A stretch of DNA of 64,000 nt, from NCBI RefSeq assembly GCF_017753665.1, contig NZ_CP072524.1, forward strand, positions 1,922,001 through 1,986,000, in the 5' to 3' direction. The position numbers and the translations under genes are program-made. This document shows, piece by piece, positions 9,588 to 16,427 of this stretch. The notes below the pieces were generated by a model that was given only the letters and a program-made list of their open reading frames with translations, was not told where the DNA came from and made no database searches. The first letter of the stretch is position 1; every line of letters begins with the position of its first letter. Source of the stretch: Neisseria sicca (GTDB taxonomy: Bacteria > Pseudomonadota > Gammaproteobacteria > Burkholderiales > Neisseriaceae).

Positions 9588-9673
9588 TGGTGCCGACAGC
9601 GAGATTTGAACTCGCACAGCCTACGGCCACTACCCCCTCAAGATAGCGTGTCTACCAATTTCACCATGTCGGC
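9588..9673 (-). tRNA. tRNA-Leu (GAG)
   Basis: A class II tRNA of 86 bases with encoded CCA. The acceptor begins GCCGACA, the anticodon region CTTGAGGG gives GAG, and a long variable arm is present. It starts 13 bases after the secG stop, so it is probably processed from the secG message, as with secG-leuU in E. coli. Its 3' end is the likely attachment site of the lost island. Confidence 0.97.
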
Positions 9674-9686
9674 ATTTGAAAAACTG

Positions 9687-10049
9687 TTATTTCTGCTGCT
9701 GAGGAGCGGGTGCAGCAGGTGCGGGTTGGTTTTCAGCGGGAGCGGCGGGCTTAGGAGCCTGCTGGGTTTGTTTCACATTGCTGAAGTCCAAACCGTGTTT
9801 GTTTGTATGGGTATGGATATAAACCATTGCCATGCAGGTTGCGAAGAAGAAAGTCGCTGCGATGGCGGTTGCGCGGCTCAGGAAGTTTGCGTTGCCTGCG
9901 GAACCGAATACGCCCTGCGCACTGCCGCTACCTGACCCGAAGGTCGCGCCTGCGTCTGCGCCTTTGCCGTGTTGCAGCAATACTAACACAACCACTGACA
10001 AAGCGGAAATAATATTAATAATCCAGATAAGGGTTTTAAAGGCTTCCAT
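9687..10049 (-). CDS. secG: Preprotein translocase subunit SecG
   Basis: A 120-residue small subunit of the SecYEG channel. Two membrane segments (about residues 5-24 and 55-75) flank the conserved loop LLQHGKGADAGATFGSGSGSAQGVFGS. The tail is rich in proline, alanine and glutamine. The start MEAFKTLIWI at 10049 fits the family. It lies 7 bases after tpiA and just before tRNA-Leu, one leftward unit. Confidence 0.97.
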   Translation of the reverse strand: MEAFKTLIWIINIISALSVVVLVLLQHGKGADAGATFGSGSGSAQGVFGSAGNANFLSRATAIAATFFFATCMAMVYIHTHTNKHGLDFSNVKQTQQAPKPAAPAENQPAPAAPAPQQQK

Positions 10050-10056
10050 ATGTTTT

Positions 10057-10830
10057 CTACGAGGCTTGTGCTGCGTTGATGATGGCGGTAAATGAGTCAT
10101 ATGATAATGACGCGCCGCCAACCAATGCGCCGTCTACATGAGGTACTGCGAAGATGTCGGCTGCATTGTCTGCTTTCACACTTCCGCCGTAAAGAACGCG
10201 GATTTTAACATCGCTTCCGCACAAAGACAAGATTTCTTTGTAGATGAATGCGTGCATGTCGGCAATTTGTTCTACGGTGGCGACTTTGCCGGTGCCGATT
10301 GCCCATACCGGTTCGTAGGCGACGGCGATGTTTTTGGTGTCCAGCCCTTGCAATACGGAGAGTTGGTGGGCGATGACTTCGTGTTCTTTGCCGGCTTCGC
10401 GCTCTTCGAGGCTTTCGCCGACGCACAATAGGGGAATCAGACCTACGTTGAGGACGTTTTCCATTTTGCGGCGTTGGATTTCGTTTTTTTCGCCGAAATA
10501 GAGGCTTCGTTCGGAGTGTCCGATGAGAACGATATCTGTGCCGATGTCGGCGAGCATTTCTGCGGACACTTCGCCTGTGTAGGCGCCGTTGTTGGGGAAA
10601 CGGCTGACGTCTTGGGCGCAGGTGAGGATGCGGTTGTTGAGGACAATCTGCATGGCGTTGTGCAGTTGCAACAGGTAAACGGTTGGGGCGGCGAGGCCGA
10701 TGAGGACGCGTTCGGCGGTGGGCATGATGCGGAAGCGGTGCATGAGTGCGTTGTTGTTTTGGAGTCGGCCGTTCATTTTCCAGTTGCCGATGACCCATTT
10801 TTGATCCCACATTCCGATTTGGTGATGCAT
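10057..10830 (-). CDS. tpiA: Triosephosphate isomerase
   Basis: Interconverts dihydroxyacetone phosphate and glyceraldehyde 3-phosphate in glycolysis. The TIM-barrel signatures are present: GNWKMNG with the catalytic lysine, IGHSERS with the catalytic histidine, AYEPVWAIGTGKVA with the catalytic glutamate, and the C-terminal GGS phosphate loops. The family start is usually MWDQKW at 10812, but a GGAG site stands 8 bases before an ATG at 10830 that adds MHHQIG; the latter is used here, and the choice is not certain. Confidence 0.95.
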   Translation of the reverse strand: MHHQIGMWDQKWVIGNWKMNGRLQNNNALMHRFRIMPTAERVLIGLAAPTVYLLQLHNAMQIVLNNRILTCAQDVSRFPNNGAYTGEVSAEMLADIGTDIVLIGHSERSLYFGEKNEIQRRKMENVLNVGLIPLLCVGESLEEREAGKEHEVIAHQLSVLQGLDTKNIAVAYEPVWAIGTGKVATVEQIADMHAFIYKEILSLCGSDVKIRVLYGGSVKADNAADIFAVPHVDGALVGGASLSYDSFTAIINAAQAS

Positions 10831-10962
10831 CTTTTTTGCTCCGTGTTGTGTTTCTTTGGCTGTACGCTGCGTGTAGCGTGATGTAACGTGAAGTTTAGTG
10901 GATATGCGACGGGTTCGCAACTTGAAACGGGCGGAATGTTTGGATACGGGATGGCTGTTTGG

Positions 10963-10991
10963 GGTCGTCTGAAATGCTGTTTCAGACGACC
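10963..10991. terminator. Uptake-sequence hairpin upstream of msrC
   Basis: Inverted GGTCGTCTGAAA copies with a 5-base loop, between the divergent tpiA and msrC genes. It cannot end a gene in this position, so it may be an uptake site only or a remnant; a TATAAT follows at 10997-11002. Confidence 0.65.
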
Positions 10992-11030
10992 TGTTCTATA
11001 ATAACTGCTTGATATACACATATATAGGAC

Positions 11031-11540
11031 ATGGCTATGCACGCGCTTCATTTTTCGGCTTCGGACAAGGCCGCGCTTTATCGGGAGGTATTGCCGCAGA
11101 TTGAGTCTGTGGTGGCGGATGAGACGGATTGGATGGCGAATTTGGCGAATACGGCGGCGGTTTTGAAGGAAGCGTTCGGCTGGTTTTGGGTGGGTTTTTA
11201 TTTGGTCGATACGCGCACGGACGAATTGGTTTTGGCGCCATTTCAGGGGCCTTTGGCGTGTACGCGGATTCCGTTCGGACGCGGGGTATGCGGTCAGGCT
11301 TGGGCGAAGGGCGAGACGCTGGTGGTCAAGGATGTCAACGCGCATCCCGACCATATTGCCTGCTCGTCTTTGTCGCGTTCGGAAATCGTGGTTCCGCTGT
11401 TTTCAGACGACCTTTGCATCGGTGTGTTGGACGTGGACAGCGAGCATCTGGCGCAATTTGATGAGACGGATGCTTTGTATTTGGGCGAACTGGCGAAGAT
11501 TTTGGAGAAGCGGTTTAAGGCTTCGCGTCAGGCGGCTTGA
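11031..11540 (+). CDS. msrC: Free methionine-(R)-sulfoxide reductase (GAF-domain)
   Basis: A 169-residue GAF-domain enzyme of the fRMsr/MsrC (YebR) family, which reduces free methionine-R-sulfoxide using thioredoxin. The three family cysteines are present at about C77 (ACTRIP), C87 (GVCGQA) and C111 (ACSSLSRSEIVVP). A DUS inside the gene is translated as LFSDDL. The ATG at 11031 has AGGAC directly before it; a second ATG lies two codons later. Confidence 0.92.
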   Translation: MAMHALHFSASDKAALYREVLPQIESVVADETDWMANLANTAAVLKEAFGWFWVGFYLVDTRTDELVLAPFQGPLACTRIPFGRGVCGQAWAKGETLVVKDVNAHPDHIACSSLSRSEIVVPLFSDDLCIGVLDVDSEHLAQFDETDALYLGELAKILEKRFKASRQAA

Positions 11541-11575
11541 GACTGAAAAAAACAGGCAGGCGGCGCGCGCTGAAG

Positions 11576-11604
11576 TTGGCGCGGCGGGAGTGTGGTTTTA
11601 TAAT
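11576..11604 (+). promoter_or_regulatory. Promoter of the pcm-like gene
   Basis: TTGGCG (11576-11581), a 17-base spacer and TATAAT (11599-11604), 39 bases before the start codon. Confidence 0.65.
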
Positions 11605-11643
11605 GTCTGCCATTGCTAAAACAATTATTTAACGGAGCACAAA

Positions 11644-12300
11644 ATGGATTTTGAAAAAGCGCGGTTCAACATGGTCGAGCAGCAAATCCGTCCGTGGGAT
11701 GTATTGGATTTTGACGTTTTGGACGCTTTGGAGGAGATTCCGCGCGAGCGTTTCGTGAACGAGTCTTTGCAGGGCTTGGCGTATGCTGACATGGAGCTGC
11801 CGCTTGCCAACGGTCATAAGATGCTCGAGCCGAAAGTCGTGGCGAGATTGGCGCAGGGTTTGAAGCTGACCAAAACCGATACGGTTTTGGAAATTGGCAC
11901 GGGTTCGGGCTATGCGACCGCACTCTTGGCGAAACTGGCGGGCAAAGTGGTTTCAGACGACCTCGATGCCGAACAGCAAGACCGCGCCAAAGCAGTGTTG
12001 GATAACTTGGCTTTGAATAATATCGATTATGTGCAAAACAACGGATTGACCGAACCTTCCGCGGGTGCGCCGTTTGATGCGGTTTACGTCGGCGGCGCGG
12101 TGGACCGCGTGCCTGACGTATTGAAAGAACAGTTGAAAGACGGCGGCCGCATGGCGGTCATCGTCGGCCGCCGGCCGGTACAGCGCGCGCTGCTGATTAC
12201 GCGCAAGGGCGACGAATTTGAAGAAAAAGTCTTGTTCGATACACTGGTTGCGCATTTGGATGATAAAGAAAACCGCCCTTTCGGCGATTTCGATTTTTAA
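11644..12300 (+). CDS. Protein-L-isoaspartate O-methyltransferase family protein
   Basis: A 218-residue SAM-dependent methyltransferase of the PCMT family, which methylates damaged isoaspartyl residues so that they can be repaired. The early helix MVEQQIRPWDVLD, RERFV, and the SAM loop VLEIGTGSGYATALLA are clear. Proteobacterial Pcm proteins usually carry a YxDxPL-type block; here it reads YADMELPL, so the protein belongs to the wider family and the exact substrate is not certain. An uptake sequence is read as VSDDLD inside the gene. Confidence 0.85.
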   Translation: MDFEKARFNMVEQQIRPWDVLDFDVLDALEEIPRERFVNESLQGLAYADMELPLANGHKMLEPKVVARLAQGLKLTKTDTVLEIGTGSGYATALLAKLAGKVVSDDLDAEQQDRAKAVLDNLALNNIDYVQNNGLTEPSAGAPFDAVYVGGAVDRVPDVLKEQLKDGGRMAVIVGRRPVQRALLITRKGDEFEEKVLFDTLVAHLDDKENRPFGDFDF

Positions 12301-12314
12301 TCTTTTTTGAAATC

Positions 12315-12367
12315 AAAGGTCGTCTGAAAACCAGCCGGACATGGCGAAACGTTTTCAGACGACCTTT
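12315..12367. terminator. Uptake-sequence hairpin after the pcm-like gene
   Basis: AAAGGTCGTCTGAAAAC and its complement close a loop of about 19 bases in the 100-base gap before the rhodanese gene. Confidence 0.8.
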
Positions 12368-12399
12368 CATCGTTTCCATCATTTCACACACACAACATC

Positions 12400-12726
12400 A
12401 TGACGATCCCGCAACTCACCCCGCTGCAACTGCAACAATGGCAGGAAGAAGGCCGCGCGTTCCATCTGCTGGACGTGCGCACCGACGAGGAAACTGCCGT
12501 CTGCGCCCTGCCTGACGCCATCCATATCCCGATGAACCTGATTCCGCTGCGCCAAAACGAGCTGCCCGACGACGATTTGCCGATTGTCGTTTACTGCCAC
12601 CACGGCATCCGCAGCCTGCATACGGCGATGTATCTGGCAGATGCGGGTTTTGAAAATCTGTTTAACCTGCAAGGCGGGATTGATGCTTGGGCTTTGCAGG
12701 TGGATGGGGCGATGGCGAGATATTGA
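12400..12726 (+). CDS. Rhodanese-domain protein (GlpE-like)
   Basis: A 108-residue single rhodanese domain. The sulfur-carrying cysteine is C66 in the loop YCHHGIRS, preceded by LLDVRTDEE and IPMNLIP. Such proteins pass sulfur as a persulfide; the partner is unknown. The Correia element begins on the base after its stop codon. Confidence 0.88.
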   Translation: MTIPQLTPLQLQQWQEEGRAFHLLDVRTDEETAVCALPDAIHIPMNLIPLRQNELPDDDLPIVVYCHHGIRSLHTAMYLADAGFENLFNLQGGIDAWALQVDGAMARY

Positions 12727-12833
12727 TATAGTGGATTAACTTTAAACCAATACGGCGTTGCCTCGCCTTGCCGTACTATCTGTACTGTCTGCGGCTTCGT
12801 CGCCTTGTCCTGATTTAAAGTTAATCCACTATA
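12727..12833. mobile_element. Correia repeat enclosed element (107 bp, short form)
   Basis: It begins TATAGTGGATTAAC and ends GTTAATCCACTATA, the Correia terminal inverted repeats, and carries the usual core (ACGGCGTTGCCTCGCCTTG; GTACTGTCTGCGGCTTCGTC). At 107 bp it is the form with the internal ~50 bp missing, so the usual IHF-site region is probably absent. Correia elements can carry promoters and be cut by RNase III in mRNA. Its first base follows the stop codon of the rhodanese gene. Confidence 0.93.
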
Positions 12834-12838
12834 ACGCT

Positions 12839-12878
12839 AAAAGGTCGTCTGAAAACCATTTTTCAGACGACCTTTTTT
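12839..12878. terminator. Uptake-sequence hairpin between the Correia element and slyX
   Basis: AAAAGGTCGTCTGAAAA and its complement with a short loop, followed by T residues; it lies at the 3' end of slyX (leftward) and of the rhodanese unit. Confidence 0.85.
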
Positions 12879-12890
12879 CATATTTTCGCT

Positions 12891-13118
12891 TCAATAATGT
12901 GGCGGAATTTCATCACGCAGGCTGTAAGGCTCGCGCTCTCCGTTTGCGCCTTTGTCCTGCATTTTCTGATAAAGCAGCCTCAACTGCGCCTGCTGCAAAT
13001 CCAGCGTCTGCTGCATTTTCGCCACCGTATCGTTCAGGCTGCCGATTAAATCTTCCTGAAGCGCGGTTTGGATTTCCAGCTCGGTGATGCGGTGTTCCAA
13101 TTCGTCCATTTCGCTCAT
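12891..13118 (-). CDS. slyX: SlyX family protein
   Basis: A 75-residue protein, nearly all one coiled coil (heptads across residues 1-58: ELEHRITELEIQTALQEDLIGSLNDTV), with the family ending YSLRDEIPPHY. Function is unknown despite wide conservation. Its ATG directly follows the TAA of the antiporter gene (TAAATG), so the two are translated from one message. Confidence 0.93.
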   Translation of the reverse strand: MSEMDELEHRITELEIQTALQEDLIGSLNDTVAKMQQTLDLQQAQLRLLYQKMQDKGANGEREPYSLRDEIPPHY

Positions 13119-14492
13119 TTACAGCACCATCGCGGCAACCCAGCCGGCAATCATCAGCGGGATATTGTAGTGGATAAAGGTTGGGATGACCGAGTCGCGA
13201 ATATGGTCGTGTTGTCCGTCGGCGTTCAAACCCATGGTCGGGCCGAGCGTCGAGTCGGATGCGGGCGAACCGGCATCGCCCAACGCGCCCGCCGTACCGA
13301 CGATGGCGACGGTTGCCAGCGGCGAGAAGCCGAGGCTGATACACAGCGGCACATAAATCGCGGTAATAATCGGCAAGGTGGAGAAAGAAGAGCCGATGCC
13401 CATGGTGACCAACAATCCGACAAACAACATGGCAAATGCCGCCATGCCTTTATTGCCGCCGAAAAGCTGCATACTGTGTTCGACCAGCGGTTTGATTTCG
13501 CCTGTCGCGGTCATGACTGCCGCAAAGCCTTGCGCTGCAATCATGATGAAACCGACCATCGCCATCATTTTGATGCCTTCGCCGAACACGTCGCTGGCAG
13601 CATTGCGGTTCATCACACCAAGCATCATAAAGACAGCAAAACCCAGCATCGCGCCCAACACCAGCGAATCTTCATACATCAACTGAATCGCAAAACACAC
13701 GCCGATTGCGATTGCCGCCACCAGACTGCGGTAAACCGAAGGTTGCGGTTGTTCGGATGCTTCGCGGTTGTCCTCAGTATCAACGGTATTGGTTTGATAA
13801 GAACGCGGTTTGCGGTAATGGATAAACGCCAAAATCAGCCCCGAAACCATACCCAAAGCAGGAATCGCCATCGCGTGCATGACGCTGATGCCTTTGACGT
13901 CCATGCCCGCAGATTTGATATTGCCCAAGAGAATGTCGTTTAAGAAAATCGCGCCGAAGCCGAAGGGTAGGAACATATAAGTCGTAACCAATCCGAACGT
14001 AATCACGCAAGTAATCAATCGACGATCAACTTTCAAGCGGTTAAACACCAGCAAAAGCGGCGGAATAATCATCGGAATGAAGGCAATATGGATAGGCACG
14101 ACGTTTTGACTCATGATGCCCATCGCCAGAATAATCAGCAGCAGCGTCCATTTCACCGAACTCTCGCCTTTCGCGGCATCCTGACTGTTGTTGAGTTTGC
14201 GGATAATGCCTCCAGCAAGCTGCTGCGGCAGCCCGGAATAGGTAATCGCCATCGCAAACGCACCGAGCATCGCGTAAGACAAAGAGATCCGCGCGCCGCC
14301 CTTCAAACCTTCGTTAAACACAGGAATAATCCCCGATTGCGTAACATTGCCTGCCGCATCCACGACGTTTTCCAGCGGCATTCCCGCCACCAAGCCGCCG
14401 ACGAACGCACCGACAGTCAGGCTCAATACGACGTGTACCCGCGACAGCGACAACACGAGCATCACGATTACTGCAATCACTACGGCATTCAT
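13119..14492 (-). CDS. Na+/H+ antiporter family transporter
   Basis: A 457-residue inner-membrane protein with about 11-12 hydrophobic segments, related to NhaC/YuiF-type transporters. Visible family features are MSQNVVPIHIAFIPMIIPPLL and the C-terminal repeat GSSFSTLPIITAIYVPL ... GALGDAGSPASDSTLGPT. A loop rich in polar residues sits near residues 235-255. Substrate is not clear: related proteins move Na+/H+, and some YuiF relatives have been linked to amino acids. Confidence 0.85.
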   Translation of the reverse strand: MNAVVIAVIVMLVLSLSRVHVVLSLTVGAFVGGLVAGMPLENVVDAAGNVTQSGIIPVFNEGLKGGARISLSYAMLGAFAMAITYSGLPQQLAGGIIRKLNNSQDAAKGESSVKWTLLLIILAMGIMSQNVVPIHIAFIPMIIPPLLLVFNRLKVDRRLITCVITFGLVTTYMFLPFGFGAIFLNDILLGNIKSAGMDVKGISVMHAMAIPALGMVSGLILAFIHYRKPRSYQTNTVDTEDNREASEQPQPSVYRSLVAAIAIGVCFAIQLMYEDSLVLGAMLGFAVFMMLGVMNRNAASDVFGEGIKMMAMVGFIMIAAQGFAAVMTATGEIKPLVEHSMQLFGGNKGMAAFAMLFVGLLVTMGIGSSFSTLPIITAIYVPLCISLGFSPLATVAIVGTAGALGDAGSPASDSTLGPTMGLNADGQHDHIRDSVIPTFIHYNIPLMIAGWVAAMVL

Positions 14493-14625
14493 GCCCTTTC
14501 TCCATTTCAGACGACCTGTCAGCCATCTATTTATATGTTAAAAGAAACATCATAACCTAACATGATTTAACACGCTAGGGCAAACCGCCTTTCAGACGAC
14601 CCGCCCTACCCCGCTGCCTAAAAAT

Positions 14626-14669
14626 AAAGGTCGTCTGAAAACAAGTGAAACAAGTTTTCAGACGACCTT
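14626..14669. terminator. Uptake-sequence hairpin
   Basis: AAAGGTCGTCTGAAAAC with its complement around a ~12-base loop, in the gap upstream of the antiporter gene. Confidence 0.8.
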
Positions 14670-14740
14670 GGATGGGTTTTGGGTTTCAACTACCGCGTGT
14701 GTGCAGTATGCACGCACCCTACACCCGATGCCCGGTTTCA

Positions 14741-14814
14741 GTAGGTCAGATTCTCGAATCCGACGGCTATTTGAGATGGCAGCGGCTTTAGTCGGATACA
14801 AGTATCCGACCTAC
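14741..14814. repeat. Inverted pair of GTAGGTC...ATCCGAC repeats
   Basis: The copies at 14741-14764 and 14791-14814 (reverse) match at about 20 of 24 bases, and each is itself partly palindromic (GGATACTTGTATCC type). Such short intergenic repeats are widespread in Neisseria. Confidence 0.75.
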
Positions 14815-14930
14815 GGCTGGCTGTCTATATTTCAGACGGCATCGGATGGATTGTAGATTAAACTGCCAGATGTGCATCTAGGGATACGCATACGGTAACC
14901 GTAGGGTGGGTTCAAGAACCCTGCCTATAG

Positions 14931-16415
14931 TTACTTAGCCAATACGCGTTTATCTGCCAATCCTGTCAATCTTGAAAAATTTTCTTTTTGTTTCAATTCA
15001 CCCCAAGAAAACTGATGCAACCGCTCCCATCGAAAGTCATCTTGCCGAGTTGAAATCCAGACTCCTTCAAGCGCAACCAAGCCAAAGCCATCACACCCCA
15101 AACGCAAAGCATAAGACTTTGCCTGCAGGAAGGCATCTTTTAACTGTCTTTCATTAGCAATACGATATTTGGCTTCCCAAATAAATCGGGCACTCTCTTC
15201 TCCACGTCGATCATTTGCAAATAGGGCATAATCAGGAAAAACACGATCATTACGCCCCATTCTTAAAGTCATCTGCCTTAGCCAATCATTTTCATCAAAC
15301 CCTAATCGTTTCAACAATGGTTCAAGTAAAGTAATTTCTACATCCCGCTCATTACTTAAATTGCCAAAATCAGGCTCGTCCAAAAATGGTAATTTTGGCA
15401 GTATAGAAACATCAAAGTTTTTAGATTTCAATATCTCTATGATTGCATTGTATTCATCTGATGTACATTCTCTTCCATTCACTCCTTGCATATTGGCTTT
15501 AACCAAACCTTTTTCTTTCCAAACTGGGTTACTTTTCAATTCATATAAACGAATCGTCGGAATGACTATGGGAAAGCCTACCCAAACTCGTTCAGGATAG
15601 TAACTAAATGGATCATAGTAGGTAGGAGATACTGCGCGGAAGATAGCCGTCAATCCGCTATACGGGGACAAACTATACAATAAAATAATATCCCCTATTT
15701 TCGTTTGCGGATTTCCCTGCCAAAAAGTTCGATATGTTTCTCCATTCTTCCCTAATAAATCCGTATCCTCTTTGGTTCCTCCGCTGATATAAATATTGAT
15801 TGCATCAGGCAATTCATCGGTATTAATAAAGTCAGGTAGGGTTTTTAACGAAAAATCATATAGAAAACAATTTAATTCTATATAGTCTAATGAATATTTT
15901 TTCCGAAATTCGTATATCTCTCGGCATAAATTTCCATAGTAAAGGAAACGATCACGGTATTTCTGTTTACTTGGCGGTATTGGCAAAGGTATATCAAATG
16001 ACTGGAAAACTCTTTCTAACAAGAAAAACCGGTTAGTAAAAAAATACGGAATATAATGTTCAGGGTCTTTTAGATACAAAAACAATGAAATTACATCTAA
16101 CTTTGCCAATTTGTCCCTACATTCCTTTTTATCACTTCCAGCAAGAAAAGAATCAACAAATCTTTCAAACTTTTCAATTGCCTGCTCAATATTCTTAGCA
16201 CGTTCCCAATCTGAAAATTTTGCTGATAGGTCTTCAAAAGTTTCTATCCAATAACCTTCGCTTTCCTGTGTATATCCCTGCTTAAATAAATAGGCGTATA
16301 TTTCCTTCCATTTTTCTTCTTTTACCCATACAGATAAATTTTCAAAGAAGTTTTTAGTTTCTCTTGCTGAATCAGTTTGCAGATAACAATCAAAAACATA
16401 GCGATTAAAATACAT
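14931..16415 (-). CDS. Putative modification-dependent restriction enzyme (EVE/PUA-like plus PD-(D/E)XK)
   Basis: A 494-residue protein I do not recognise as a named enzyme. Residues 1-190 are mainly helical with LYLKDPEHYIPY near 113-124, a pattern seen ahead of DNA-reading domains in McrB-like and EVE proteins. Residues about 204-330 look like an EVE/PUA-like domain (INIYISGG, GDIILLYSLSPYSGLTAIFRAVSP, a fold that can read modified bases). Residues about 355-460 form a PD-(D/E)XK nuclease: E360, D395 (FPDYALF), E414 and K416 (WEAKY), then Q431xxxY435, as in type I HsdR. The likely role is defence by cutting modified foreign DNA; this is inference. It is much richer in A+T than its neighbours, contains no uptake sequence, and directly follows polA. 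Confidence 0.75.
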   Translation of the reverse strand: MYFNRYVFDCYLQTDSARETKNFFENLSVWVKEEKWKEIYAYLFKQGYTQESEGYWIETFEDLSAKFSDWERAKNIEQAIEKFERFVDSFLAGSDKKECRDKLAKLDVISLFLYLKDPEHYIPYFFTNRFFLLERVFQSFDIPLPIPPSKQKYRDRFLYYGNLCREIYEFRKKYSLDYIELNCFLYDFSLKTLPDFINTDELPDAINIYISGGTKEDTDLLGKNGETYRTFWQGNPQTKIGDIILLYSLSPYSGLTAIFRAVSPTYYDPFSYYPERVWVGFPIVIPTIRLYELKSNPVWKEKGLVKANMQGVNGRECTSDEYNAIIEILKSKNFDVSILPKLPFLDEPDFGNLSNERDVEITLLEPLLKRLGFDENDWLRQMTLRMGRNDRVFPDYALFANDRRGEESARFIWEAKYRIANERQLKDAFLQAKSYALRLGCDGFGLVALEGVWISTRQDDFRWERLHQFSWGELKQKENFSRLTGLADKRVLAK

Positions 16416-16427
16416 ACCACCTCCTCA
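16416..16427 (-). promoter_or_regulatory. Strong ribosome site overlapping the polA stop codon
   Basis: The minus strand reads TGAGGAGGTGGT then ATG. The TGA is the polA stop, and GAGGAGGT is a near-perfect Shine-Dalgarno. It fixes the start at 16415 and indicates translation from the polA message. Confidence 0.85.

Larger units (their letters stand above)
14493..14930. other. Gene-free region with several short repeats
   Basis: 438 bases between the antiporter gene and the restriction-like gene. It holds a DUS hairpin (14626-14669), an inverted pair of ~24-base repeats (14741-14764 and 14791-14814), and a GTAGGGTGGGTTCAAGAACCC-type motif near 14902. No credible gene. Confidence 0.7.

Noticed and set aside
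13068..13943. 291-residue plus-strand frame over the antiporter gene
   Set aside because: Antisense shadow rich in His, Arg and Asp; the minus-strand transporter is unambiguous.
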